DNA of 9,857 nt from contig JAQXMV010000100.1 of the NCBI GenBank assembly GCA_029013165.1, positions 1-9,857 on the forward strand, written 5' to 3'. Shown piece after piece: positions 1 to 5,888 of this stretch. Source of the stretch: Oscillospiraceae bacterium (lineage in GTDB: Bacteria; Bacillota; Clostridia; Oscillospirales; Acutalibacteraceae). Both the position numbers and the translations under genes were made by a program. Numbering within the stretch: position 1 is the first letter of the stretch; each line of letters begins with the position of its first letter. The notes beneath the pieces are model-generated. The model worked only from the letters and a program-made list of their open reading frames with translations. It made no database searches and was not told where the DNA came from.

Positions 1-132
1 GTTTTTTCTTTTTGCTTCCTTGATTACTTCGTCAACAAGTTCCTTTGCCTTGTCAATATTGTTGCTTTCAAGAAGTGCTTTGATTGATAACATAACTGTA
101 AGCAGTTCTAATCTTGTCATATCGTCTTGCAT
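1..132 (-). CDS. Small hypothetical protein, 3' end outside window
   Basis: Reading leftward from an ATG at 132-130 there are 44 open codons to the window edge. The protein begins MQDDMTRLELLTVMLSIKAL and continues with a charged, Lys/Glu-rich helical stretch ending AKRKN at the edge. An AAAGGA ribosome binding site lies about 8 nt before the ATG, and a strong leftward promoter sits upstream at 196-224. The composition suggests a short, all-helical, soluble protein; no signal peptide or membrane segment is visible. I do not recognise a family. The real length is unknown because the gene runs off the window. Confidence 0.6.
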   Translation of the reverse strand, partial: MQDDMTRLELLTVMLSIKALLESNNIDKAKELVDEVIKEAKRKN

Positions 133-166
133 TATCTTTTCCTTTCTGGTACTCACCACCATATTA

Positions 167-188
167 TAATCAGTGTCTCAACTGATTA
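167..188. repeat. 22-bp inverted repeat at the leftward transcription start (possible operator)
   Basis: TAATCAGT (167-174) and ACTGATTA (181-188) are perfect 8-bp arms separated by 6 bp. The repeat begins 7 nt past the leftward -10 box, so it covers the predicted start of transcription, a typical place for a repressor site. Its geometry (8-6-8) and arm sequence resemble the repeat at 2462-2483. It could instead form a hairpin at the 5' end of the RNA. Confidence 0.5.
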
Positions 189-195
189 CATGAAG

Positions 196-224
196 ATTAT
201 ATCATAGTTGTATGTAGTTGCCAA
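196..224 (-). promoter_or_regulatory. Sigma-A-type promoter of the leftward small gene
   Basis: On the minus strand, TTGGCA (224-219) and TATAAT (201-196) are separated by exactly 17 bp. This is a near-consensus housekeeping promoter, pointing at the small gene starting at 132. The predicted leader is about 55 nt. Confidence 0.7.
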
Positions 225-229
225 GCGTA

Positions 230-328
230 AATGCAAAAGGATTTCATGAATTAGATTCACGAGAAACAAAAGTCAGTGATTTTAATGCTGAAAGACCTAA
301 TCAAAAGTGGGTAACAGATATATCATAA
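230..328 (+). pseudogene. Fragment of an IS3-family transposase (OrfB)
   Basis: One frame here reads a short peptide ending DFNAERPNQKWVTDIS and then a TAA at 326-328. The pattern DFxAxxPNxKWVTDI(S/T) is the familiar stretch just before the first catalytic Asp of the rve/DDE domain in IS150-like IS3 transposases; the Asp is the D of TDIS. The rest of the catalytic domain, the upstream half and the terminal inverted repeats are all missing. It has no start codon and is interrupted on the left by a stop at 215-217. This is a dead remnant of an insertion sequence, cut off close to the next pseudogene. The recognisable core is 278-325. Confidence 0.65.
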
Positions 329-579
329 AACTGTTGCTTCGCAGCGAAACCAGTGTAGGAGCCAATATCAATGAAGCTATATACGGCAACAGCAAAGCTG
401 ACTTTATTTTTAAATTACATATATCTTTAAAAGAAACCGGGGAAAGTATTTATTGGCTGAAATTATTGAAAAGAACTTAATTAATTGAATATGATTTTGA
501 TGAGCTTATTGCTCTTGCAGAAGAAATCAAGAAAATGTTAATCTCTTCTCTCAACACCGCCAAATCCAATCAAAAATAA
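328..579 (+). pseudogene. Broken four-helix-bundle protein gene (23S rRNA intervening-sequence protein type)
   Basis: The frame beginning at 328 reads KLLLRSETSVGANINEA, followed by GNSKADFIFKLHISLKE, ESIYWLKLL, and later DELIALAEEIKKML and LNTAKSNQK before a TAA at 577-579. The elements LLRSxTSVGANIxEA, SKADFIxKxxISLKEtxExxYWLxLL and the final TAKSN match the IVP/four-helix-bundle family as I know it, usually about 115-125 aa. The N-terminal third (start codon and first helix) is missing. An in-frame TAA at 478-480 splits the remainder, so it cannot make a normal product. The left end coincides with the IS3 fragment, so an insertion followed by deletion probably destroyed it. Confidence 0.75.
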
Positions 580-686
580 TGTTTTACTTCTCTTCATATT
601 TCCTTTCTTCGGATTGAAATTTTTCAGATTTGTGAATAAAGAGAAAACATATAAGAAAGCCTTTATCCGGATTTTATTAAAAACGG

Positions 687-715
687 TTGACTTTTCCTCT
701 TTGATAAACTATAAT
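687..715 (+). promoter_or_regulatory. Sigma-A-type promoter of the Cys-rich exported protein gene
   Basis: TTGACT (687-692) and TATAAT (710-715) have exact 17-bp spacing. The promoter lies downstream of the upstream in-frame ATG at 614 and so supports the start at 770 for the gene. The predicted leader is about 48 nt. Confidence 0.75.
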
Positions 716-769
716 AGTTTTACAAAGTGGAGTAATTTATCCACATTATTATTTAAGGAGGAGATTCCA

Positions 770-1246
770 ATGAAAAAAGCAATTTCAGTTCTGCTGGTTG
801 CCATGATGCTTCTTTCCTGCTTCGGACTTGCTTGCGCAGTTGGTGCTGAAGCGGTAGGTATAGGCGAGGTCCCTTTGTCAGGTGTTTGCACTTGCAGTAA
901 TCATGACGGTTCAACCGGACTTTGCCATTGCTGCGTTTTCTGTCCGACTCTTGATAAGACCTATCTGACTTCCTGTGCCAAGAATACAAGCCCTGACGGC
1001 AGCTTTGATGGCAGTGTTTGCTGCAGCGCCTGCGCCGGTATCTGGCCCTGTAACTGTGGCTGTTCCTGCTGCAGAGAAGGTGGCGCAATCGACGACGATC
1101 CCAGGCTTCCCATCACTCCCGAACAGCAGCAGAGCTTTGTCGATGCTTTCCAGGCTGTTCTGAAGAAGATTTCCGATGTTTTTGACAAAATCTTCGAGAG
1201 AATTTTTGAATTCCTGCAGATCGACAAGATTTTGGGAACCAACTAA
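770..1246 (+). CDS. Exported Cys-rich small protein with amphipathic C-terminal helix
   Basis: The product is 158 aa. The start at 770 is chosen because AAGGAGGAG lies 6 nt before it, a classic signal peptide follows (MKKAISVLLVAMMLLSCFGL) and the promoter is at 687-715. An in-frame ATG at 614 would put the promoter inside the gene. Residues 1-27 are the export signal. LLSC at 14-17 could serve as a lipobox, making it a lipoprotein; cleavage by ordinary signal peptidase near residues 24-28 is the alternative. Residues 40-101 hold 15 cysteines, many paired (CTC, CHCC, CC, CNCGCSCC), suggesting disulfide knots or metal/cluster binding. Residues 105-118 are an acidic, proline-containing linker. 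Residues 119-154 form a predicted amphipathic helix (VLKKISDVFDKIFERIFEFL), recalling the helices of the small peptides encoded at 1508 and 9386. It is monocistronic. No family is recognised and the function is unknown. Confidence 0.75.
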   Translation: MKKAISVLLVAMMLLSCFGLACAVGAEAVGIGEVPLSGVCTCSNHDGSTGLCHCCVFCPTLDKTYLTSCAKNTSPDGSFDGSVCCSACAGIWPCNCGCSCCREGGAIDDDPRLPITPEQQQSFVDAFQAVLKKISDVFDKIFERIFEFLQIDKILGTN

Positions 1247-1263
1247 TCGCTAAGCTGAAAATG

Positions 1264-1298
1264 AGACTGTTGCATGAAAAATGCAGCAGTCTTTTTTT
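1264..1298 (+). terminator. Intrinsic terminator after the Cys-rich protein gene
   Basis: GACTGTTGCAT (1265-1275) pairs with ATGCAGCAGTC (1281-1291) with one G-T wobble around a GAAAA loop, followed by seven Ts (1292-1298). It starts 17 nt after the stop codon, so the gene upstream is a single-gene unit. Confidence 0.9.
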
Positions 1299-1415
1299 GT
1301 ACTTATCCTTCACGGAAAACACATGGATGTGATGGCACTTAGAGAAAATTTCACAATTGTGTCAGTATATTTTAATGGGACCTGAACAAGGATAAAAAAA
1401 TATGAAATATTTTTG

Positions 1416-1453
1416 AATAAACTATTGACATGTTGTTCCCGTTAGTATATAAT
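1416..1453 (+). promoter_or_regulatory. Consensus promoter of small peptide gene 1
   Basis: TTGACA (1425-1430), a 17-bp spacer and TATAAT (1448-1453) form a perfect sigma-A consensus. The box AATAAACTATTGAC (1416-1429) recurs with at most one change upstream of small peptide genes 2 and 3. A/T tracts just upstream (1391-1420) could act as an UP element. High expression is expected. Confidence 0.9.
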
Positions 1454-1460
1454 GTAGCCA

Positions 1461-1476
1461 TATTAAGGAAATCACC
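1461..1476 (+). promoter_or_regulatory. Shared leader motif (copy 1) at the predicted 5' end of the transcript
   Basis: TATTAAGGAAATCACC begins exactly 8 nt after the last base of the -10 box, at about +1. Copies 2 and 3 have CATTAAGGGAAACC at the identical distance. It may be an initial-transcribed-region element, an mRNA stabiliser, or part of a regulator or RNA binding site; the sequence alone does not decide. Confidence 0.55.
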
Positions 1477-1507
1477 TTGATAAATCTAAACACGGAGGAT
1501 AACTACA

Positions 1508-1633
1508 ATGGCAGACATTCTTGCAAAGTTCGAGCAGATTTGGCAGGCAGTTTGGGCTTGGTTCTACAAGTGCATCGCATATTTCTTCCCCGAGTATGCT
1601 CCCGCTGATGAGACCACAGCAGCTGCTGAATAA
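1508..1633 (+). CDS. Small amphipathic peptide, family copy 1 (41 aa)
   Basis: An ATG at 1508 is preceded by GGAGG (1494-1498), 9 nt away, and by a perfect promoter and shared leader, and a terminator follows. These signals make this a real gene despite its size. The peptide begins MADILAKFEQIWQAVWAWFY, has a hydrophobic aromatic middle (Trp 12, 16, 18; one Cys at 22; FF at 26-27), a proline break at 28, and an acidic/Ala-rich tail containing DETTAAAE. Hydrophobic residues recur every 3-4 positions, so an amphipathic, membrane-seeking helix at residues 2-27 is predicted. There is no cleavable signal peptide. It aligns end to end with the 43-aa product at 9386 (MA[DE]I[LF]AK[FY] at the start, AP and [DE]ETT-AA at the end). 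Size and layout recall phenol-soluble modulins or type I toxins, but the acidic tail differs and I know no named family. Function unknown. Confidence 0.8.
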   Translation: MADILAKFEQIWQAVWAWFYKCIAYFFPEYAPADETTAAAE

Positions 1634-1641
1634 TTCAATTA

Positions 1642-1659
1642 TTTAAACAATTGTTTAAA
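1642..1659. repeat. Perfect 18-bp palindrome after small peptide gene 1
   Basis: TTTAAACAATTGTTTAAA is a perfect palindrome with no spacer, lying between the stop codon (1631-1633) and the terminator. It could be a protein-binding site or a weak AT-rich hairpin aiding 3'-end formation. No matching copy was found after small gene 2. Confidence 0.55.
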
Positions 1660-1661
1660 AG

Positions 1662-1691
1662 GAAAAAGCCACCCTTTCGGGTGGTTTTTTT
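1662..1691. terminator. Bidirectional intrinsic terminator between small peptide gene 1 and the TetR gene
   Basis: CCACCC (1669-1674), loop TTTC, GGGTGG (1679-1684), followed by seven Ts on the plus strand and preceded by AAAAA, which reads as Us on the minus strand. It can therefore end both the rightward small-peptide transcript and the leftward tetR-type transcript, whose stop codon is at 1733-1735. Confidence 0.88.
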
Positions 1692-1732
1692 CTTTGTGTT
1701 CACTGTCTGTTTTAGCCTGGAAGGGCAGAGCT

Positions 1733-2299
1733 TTATTCTCCGCCCTCAAAGCGCGTCAGATAACGGGTGCCGTCGCTGATGAATTTTTCTGTGTCAAATT
1801 CCGGATTGCTGATGGCCGACTGTATAATCATGCCGTCGGAGACGAGAAGAATGAGCCAGGTCAGAAAGTCCGCGTTCAGATCCGTTCTCTCCGCAATCTT
1901 TTCACTGATCAGCTTCTGAAATTCGCTGTATCTTTTGGAGAGCTTTCTTTTCAGCTCGGCGTCACCTAATTGTGCCTCGCTATAAAGCTGCATTCGGAAA
2001 GACGCATTGGCGACATTGCGTTCCACCACATATTTGACCAGACGCCGGATCGAGGTGTCTTTTTCTTTATTTTCCGTCCATTGGATCAGGTCGTCCCACT
2101 GGCGGCTGAGATAGCGGTCTGTCAGATCAAAAAAGATCTCGCCCTTGGTTTTGTAGTGATAGTATAGGGTGCCCTTGGAAATGCCGGCGGTTTTGGCGAC
2201 CTCTGCCAGGGTGATTTCATTGAAGCTCTTGGTTTCCAGGAGCGTCAGCAGGGAGTCGAGTACCATTTCTTTGATGTTTTCTTTTCTGGGTGCTGCCAT
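1733..2299 (-). CDS. TetR/AcrR-family transcriptional regulator
   Basis: The protein is 188 aa, a normal length for the family. Residues 8-55 form the N-terminal DNA-binding domain, with helix-turn-helix ITLAEVAKTAGISKGTLYYH at about 29-48 and the usual YxHYKTKxEIF continuation. Residues 60-188 are an all-helical ligand/dimer domain that is not diagnostic of an effector. The start is set by AGAGGA about 8 nt upstream. It is divergently placed from the five-gene flavoprotein/kinase operon, with about 235 bp between the starts, which makes it the probable local repressor of that operon and perhaps of itself. The best candidate binding site is the inverted repeat at 2462-2483. The inducer would be expected to be a substrate or product of the operon, such as a polyol phosphate or lipid-like compound; this is inference. 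Confidence 0.92.
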   Translation of the reverse strand: MAAPRKENIKEMVLDSLLTLLETKSFNEITLAEVAKTAGISKGTLYYHYKTKGEIFFDLTDRYLSRQWDDLIQWTENKEKDTSIRRLVKYVVERNVANASFRMQLYSEAQLGDAELKRKLSKRYSEFQKLISEKIAERTDLNADFLTWLILLVSDGMIIQSAISNPEFDTEKFISDGTRYLTRFEGGE

Positions 2300-2330
2300 T
2301 GATTTTTCCTCTTGTTTTCAGAATGGTTAT

Positions 2331-2359
2331 ATTCTACCATTTATTTTCATTTCTGTCTA
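2331..2359 (-). promoter_or_regulatory. Promoter of the TetR-type regulator gene
   Basis: On the minus strand TAGACA (2359-2354) and TAGAAT (2336-2331) are separated by 17 bp. A small inverted repeat, AATGGT/ACCATT (2322-2327 and 2336-2341), overlaps the -10 region and might be an autoregulatory site, but it is short. Confidence 0.6.
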
Positions 2360-2423
2360 CCTGTTTCTGCAGATAAAATAATGGATAGAAAAACGGGTAA
2401 GAATTAAAAAGTTTTATATACTA

Positions 2424-2452
2424 TTGACAAAAGCGGAGAAGGGGAGTATGAT
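2424..2452 (+). promoter_or_regulatory. Promoter of the flavoprotein/kinase operon
   Basis: TTGACA (2424-2429), 17-bp spacer, TATGAT (2447-2452). It lies 83 bp before the first start codon and is followed directly by the inverted repeat at 2462-2483. A strong core promoter next to an operator-like site fits control by repression. Confidence 0.82.
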
Positions 2453-2461
2453 TGAATTATG

Positions 2462-2483
2462 AAGTCGGTCAGACAACCGACTT
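2462..2483. promoter_or_regulatory. Candidate operator: 8-6-8 inverted repeat just after the operon -10 box
   Basis: AAGTCGGT (2462-2469) and ACCGACTT (2476-2483) are perfect arms around CAGACA. The repeat starts about 3 nt downstream of the predicted transcription start, where a bound TetR-type dimer would block initiation or clearance. It is close in geometry and arm sequence to the repeat at 167-188 (shared pattern ARTCRGT-6-ACYGAYT). It may also fold in RNA. Confidence 0.6.
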
Positions 2484-2511
2484 TCGGCATAAGGAACTGA
2501 AAGTGCCGAAA
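2482..2511 (+). promoter_or_regulatory. Leader hairpin before the first operon gene
   Basis: TTTCGGCA (2482-2489) pairs perfectly with TGCCGAAA (2504-2511) around a 14-nt loop. It follows the first inverted repeat directly, overlapping it by two bases, and ends 8 nt before the ribosome binding site AAAGGAG (2519-2525). There is no U tract, so it is not a terminator. It may affect mRNA stability or ribosome access. Confidence 0.45.
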
Positions 2512-2534
2512 AGATGCGAAAGGAGAAAACTCGC

Positions 2535-4238
2535 ATGAATTTGAAAAAAGTCAACAAAAAACTGCACAAGCGCTTCGGTAATGCCGTCACGGCCAGCGCC
2601 TCGCAGGATAGGATCACGGTTTCGGGCCGTCTGCCTCAGTGGAATGATGTGGTGGAGGCCTGCCGCATGGCGGCCACCAAATACAGCAAGGTGCATGTGG
2701 TCAACGACATCGTCTGCGATGAAGTAAAAGAGCAGAAAATGAGACTGCCGAAAATCAGTGATCAGTCCCTTGACGGTGAAAAGCCCGATGTGCTGATTAT
2801 CGGCGGCGGTATCTCCGGCGTTTCCATTGCCAGAGAACTTTCCAAGTGGAAAATTGACATCCTTCTGGTGGATAAGGAAGCGGACCTTGCCCTGCAGGCC
2901 TCCGGCAGAAATGACGGAGAGGTGCATCCCGGTGTGGATCTTGGCAAAGGCTCGGTGAAGCACTATTATATCCGCAAGGGCAATGAAATGTATGAACAGC
3001 TTTGCCGTGACCTCGATGTGCCCTTCCGCCGCGTCGGACAGTATGTGTGCTTCGACAAAAACTGGATGAAGCCGGCGATTTCACTCTATTGTCTCTGGAG
3101 AAGAAAACATGACGGGATCAGCGATACCGTTCTCATCTCGGGAGAGGAGCTGCACCGCCGTGAGCCTCATCTCGGTGAAAACTTCAAGTTTGCTATTTCC
3201 AATCCCTCCTCGGGCTGTGTCTGTCCCTACGGTCTGACCATCGCCTATGCCGAAAATGCCGTTCAGAACGGTGCAAGGGTGGCTCTCAATACGGCAGTGA
3301 CCGGTATGCAGGTGGAAAACGGCAAGATTATCAGCGTGCAGACCAACAGAGGAACTCTTTATCCGAAAGTGGTGATCAATGCTGCCGGCGTTTTCGCAGA
3401 GGATATTGCCGCCATGGCGCAGGATCGCTTCTTCTCCATTCATCCCAGACGCGGCACCAATTCTATCCTTGACAAAAAAGCCGGTGCTTTCATGCATTCC
3501 ATTGCCTCGGTGGTGGGTCTTGACTTCGGCAAGAACCATTCTAAGGGCGGCGGTATTTTACATACGGTTCACGATAATCTGCTGCTCGGTCCCGACGCGG
3601 TGGAAACCTATGAAAAGGAAAACACCGAGACGAGGAAAGAGAGCATTGAAACGGTTTTTGCCAAGCAGAAAAAGACCATGCCCACTGTTTCTCAGCGGGA
3701 CATTATCACCTATTTTACCGGTGTGCGCGCGCCGACCTTTGAAGAGGACTTTATCATCGAAAAGGGCAGAAGCACGGAAAATATCATTCACTGTGCAGGC
3801 ATCCAGTCTCCGGGACTGACAACGGCACCTGCCGTTGCGCTGGATATCGAAAAAATGGCAGTGGAAATGCTCAGCAGGAACAGCACTATTCACAGCAACA
3901 GTAATTTTAACCCGAAACGCCGCGGCGTTCCCGTTCTGCGCGAAATGAGCGACGAGGAGAGAAACAGGCTCATTGAGGAAAATCCTGACTACGGCGTCAT
4001 CGTCTGCCGCTGTGAGGAAATCAGCCGGGGAGAGATCCTTGACGCGCTGAAATCTCCCATCTGCGTCCCCACCGTTGACGGCATCAAGAAGAGAATCCGG
4101 CCAGGCATGGGCCGCTGTCAGGGAGGCTTTTGCTCGCCCCTGGTGACTAAGATCATTGCCGAATATCTCGGCGTTCCCGTCAGTGAAGTCAGAAAATCCT
4201 CCGAAGATTCCGTCATTACCTTCGGAAAAACTAAGTAA
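2535..4238 (+). CDS. GlpA-like FAD-dependent dehydrogenase with C-terminal [2Fe-2S] BFD domain
   Basis: The product is 567 aa. The start at 2535 is preferred because AAAGGAG (2519-2525) precedes it by 9 nt; an in-frame ATG at 2514 lies before that site. Residues 1-62 are an extension resembling a BON fold (DRITVSGRLPQWNDVVEACR, then VHVVNDIV). Residues 85-440 are a DAO-type FAD oxidoreductase: the Rossmann motif VLIIGGGISGVSIA at 86-99, VDKE ending the second strand at 112-115, and INAAG at 281-285. Residues 485-540 carry the Fer2_BFD motif, Cys 491, 493, 528 and 533 (CRC, then CQGGFC), which should bind a [2Fe-2S] cluster. This layout is that of anaerobic glycerol-3-phosphate dehydrogenase GlpA, which oxidises glycerol-3-phosphate to dihydroxyacetone phosphate; 2-hydroxyacid oxidases such as LhgO share the FAD part. 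The substrate is therefore probable rather than proven. First gene of the operon, 15 nt before the next start. Confidence 0.88.
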   Translation: MNLKKVNKKLHKRFGNAVTASASQDRITVSGRLPQWNDVVEACRMAATKYSKVHVVNDIVCDEVKEQKMRLPKISDQSLDGEKPDVLIIGGGISGVSIARELSKWKIDILLVDKEADLALQASGRNDGEVHPGVDLGKGSVKHYYIRKGNEMYEQLCRDLDVPFRRVGQYVCFDKNWMKPAISLYCLWRRKHDGISDTVLISGEELHRREPHLGENFKFAISNPSSGCVCPYGLTIAYAENAVQNGARVALNTAVTGMQVENGKIISVQTNRGTLYPKVVINAAGVFAEDIAAMAQDRFFSIHPRRGTNSILDKKAGAFMHSIASVVGLDFGKNHSKGGGILHTVHDNLLLGPDAVETYEKENTETRKESIETVFAKQKKTMPTVSQRDIITYFTGVRAPTFEEDFIIEKGRSTENIIHCAGIQSPGLTTAPAVALDIEKMAVEMLSRNSTIHSNSNFNPKRRGVPVLREMSDEERNRLIEENPDYGVIVCRCEEISRGEILDALKSPICVPTVDGIKKRIRPGMGRCQGGFCSPLVTKIIAEYLGVPVSEVRKSSEDSVITFGKTK

Positions 4239-4253
4239 AAAGCGGTGACAGCG

Positions 4254-5513
4254 ATGAAGAATAATTATGATGTAATAGTAATAGGCGGCGGTCCCGCTGG
4301 ACTGGCCGCGGCGATTCAGGCAAAGGATTGCGGCGCCGAGGTGCTTCTCGTCGAGAGAGAAAGCCGCCTGGGAGGAATCCTCAAGCAGTGTATCCACGAC
4401 GGCTTTGGACTGGTGAGATTCAAGGAAAAGCTCTCCGGACCGGAATATGCCGAAAGATTTATTGATGTTTTCAAAGAAAAGAAGATTGACTATTCTCTGC
4501 TGACCTTTGTGACGAGAATCGAAAAGAATGCCGGCGGCTTTCAGGTGGTTCTGGTCAGCCGCAGCGGCGTGACCTCTGTGCAGGCGAAAAGTCTTGTTTT
4601 CGCCACGGGCTGCCGCGAAAGAACGGCCAAGCAGGTCATGATTCACGGCACGCGGCCCTCAGGCGTTTTCACAGCCGGAACGGCGCAGCATTTTACCAAT
4701 CTGCTGGGCGAGCTACCCACCAGAAAATGCGTCATTCTCGGCAGCGGTGACATCGGTCTGATCATGGCGCGCCGTCTCACTCTTGAGGGCGCTCAGGTTC
4801 TGGGCGTTTATGAGGCCAAGCCGACCCCCTCGGGACTGACGAGAAATATCCACCAGTGTCTCCATGACTATAACATTCCTATTTATCTTTCCCATACGGT
4901 GACCAGGGTTTTCGGTCAGGACAGACTGACGGCCGTGGAGATCTCCGAGGTCGACGAAAACATGACGCCGATTGCGGGAACGGAAAAGATCGTCGAGTGC
5001 GACGCGCTGATTCTTTCCGTCGGCCTGATTCCCGAAAACGAGCTTGCCGAGGGTCTCGGCGTGAAAATCGATCCCAGAACCAAGGGGCCGGCGGTCAACG
5101 GTCAACTCATGACCTCAGTGGACGGCGTATTTTCCTGCGGAAATGCCCTGCATGTCAATGATCTCGTGGACTATGTTTCGGAAAGCGGCGAGATCGCCGG
5201 CAAAAATGCCGCCGAATATGCGCAGGGTGCAAGGAACGAGATCGGCATTGATATTGCCGGCAGCTTCCTGTATGCTGTGCCGCAGAAGCTGGATCTGAAC
5301 CGGAACAACAGTGAGATCACGGTCTATTTCAGAAGCCGTGAAATCCTTGACAAAAGCGTCTTTAAGATTCTGGTGGACGGCAAAGAGGTTTACGCGAAAA
5401 AATATCAGTTCCTGCGTCCGCCGGAAATGGAAAGGCTGCTCATCAACTTTGATTCTTTCGGCCTGACAAAAGACAGTCAAATCCAATTTGAAATTGAGGT
5501 GAATTCCCAATGA
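4254..5513 (+). CDS. FAD/NAD(P)-dependent flavoprotein, GlpA partner (pyridine nucleotide-disulfide oxidoreductase fold)
   Basis: The product is 419 aa from ATG 4254, preceded by GGTGA at 4244-4248. A GTG at 4245 in the same frame is possible but has no good ribosome site. Residues 5-34 are the FAD Rossmann unit (VIVIGGGPAGLAAA). ATGCRERT at 117-124 is the usual loop after the FAD domain. GSGDIG at 163-168 marks the NAD(P) domain, and GVFSCGNALHVNDLVDYVSE at 291-310 is the second FAD contact. The last 80 residues look like a small beta domain. There is no CxxC redox disulfide, so it is not a thioredoxin reductase. It resembles COG0446 flavoproteins related to the HcnB/sarcosine-oxidase alpha type that accompany BFD-containing dehydrogenases. 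It probably passes electrons from the GlpA-like subunit to NAD(P)+ or another carrier. It overlaps the next gene by 4 bp (ATGA), suggesting translational coupling and a complex. Confidence 0.87.
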   Translation: MKNNYDVIVIGGGPAGLAAAIQAKDCGAEVLLVERESRLGGILKQCIHDGFGLVRFKEKLSGPEYAERFIDVFKEKKIDYSLLTFVTRIEKNAGGFQVVLVSRSGVTSVQAKSLVFATGCRERTAKQVMIHGTRPSGVFTAGTAQHFTNLLGELPTRKCVILGSGDIGLIMARRLTLEGAQVLGVYEAKPTPSGLTRNIHQCLHDYNIPIYLSHTVTRVFGQDRLTAVEISEVDENMTPIAGTEKIVECDALILSVGLIPENELAEGLGVKIDPRTKGPAVNGQLMTSVDGVFSCGNALHVNDLVDYVSESGEIAGKNAAEYAQGARNEIGIDIAGSFLYAVPQKLDLNRNNSEITVYFRSREILDKSVFKILVDGKEVYAKKYQFLRPPEMERLLINFDSFGLTKDSQIQFEIEVNSQ

Positions 5514-5875
5514 AAGAGCTGGTTTGTATCGTATGTCCCAGAGGCTGCACCATGCAGATTGAGGGCGAGGGAGAGCAGATTAAGGTCAGCGGCAATTTCT
5601 GCAAAAGGGGAGCAGAGTTTGCCCTGAGTGAAATGACCGAGCCGAAAAGAACGATCTGCACAACGGTCAAGACCGTCTTTGCCGAAGAACCGGTTTTGCC
5701 GGTCAGAGTTTCCCGGGATATCCCGAAAGACAGGATCTTCGATGTCATGGCGGAAATCAATAAAGTCACCGTGAAGAAGAAAGTTAAACGGGGTGAAACG
5801 ATTATTAAAGATGTCCTCGGCCTCGGCGTCGATGTCATCGCGACAAGCGGAATCCTAAAGGAATTATCAAAATGA
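5510..5875 (+). CDS. DUF1667 protein with conserved Cys pairs
   Basis: The product is 121 aa, a typical size for DUF1667 (COG3862). The start ATG at 5510 overlaps the previous stop as ATGA and has GAGGTGA 7 nt upstream. The N-terminus reads CIVCPRGC (Cys 6, 9, 13), with further Cys at 31 and 50. CxxCPxGC followed by a distant Cys resembles the Fe4S4-binding lead segment of molybdopterin oxidoreductases, so Fe-S or metal binding is plausible but unproven. Genes of this family are repeatedly found next to GlpA-like plus FAD/NAD flavoproteins, as here, so it is probably a third small subunit or electron-transfer/assembly partner. It may stand in for the GlpC-type Fe-S subunit, which is absent here. 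Its biochemical function is unknown. Confidence 0.85.
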   Translation: MKELVCIVCPRGCTMQIEGEGEQIKVSGNFCKRGAEFALSEMTEPKRTICTTVKTVFAEEPVLPVRVSRDIPKDRIFDVMAEINKVTVKKKVKRGETIIKDVLGLGVDVIATSGILKELSK

Positions 5876-5888
5876 GGAGGGCAGATTG

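Noticed and set aside
614..769. Upstream in-frame extension of the Cys-rich protein gene to an ATG at 614
   Set aside because: The promoter at 687-715 lies inside the extension, and the start at 770 has AAGGAGG and an immediate signal peptide.
2322..2341. AATGGT/ACCATT inverted repeat over the tetR -10 box as a firm operator
   Set aside because: Six-bp arms in AT-rich DNA are weak evidence, and it does not resemble the repeat at 2462-2483.
1694..2381. Plus-strand open frames over the TetR gene and its upstream region
   Set aside because: They are antisense to a clear TetR protein or to its promoter region, with no supporting start signals.
2300..2534. A known riboswitch or T-box in the operon leader
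   Set aside because: The leader is under 80 nt and shows only two simple hairpins, with no recognised aptamer core and no terminator.
3558..4646. A 362-codon open frame on the minus strand
   Set aside because: It lies antisense to the conserved BFD and FAD domains of two real genes, has no ribosome site or recognisable motifs, and is explained by codon bias of the plus-strand genes.
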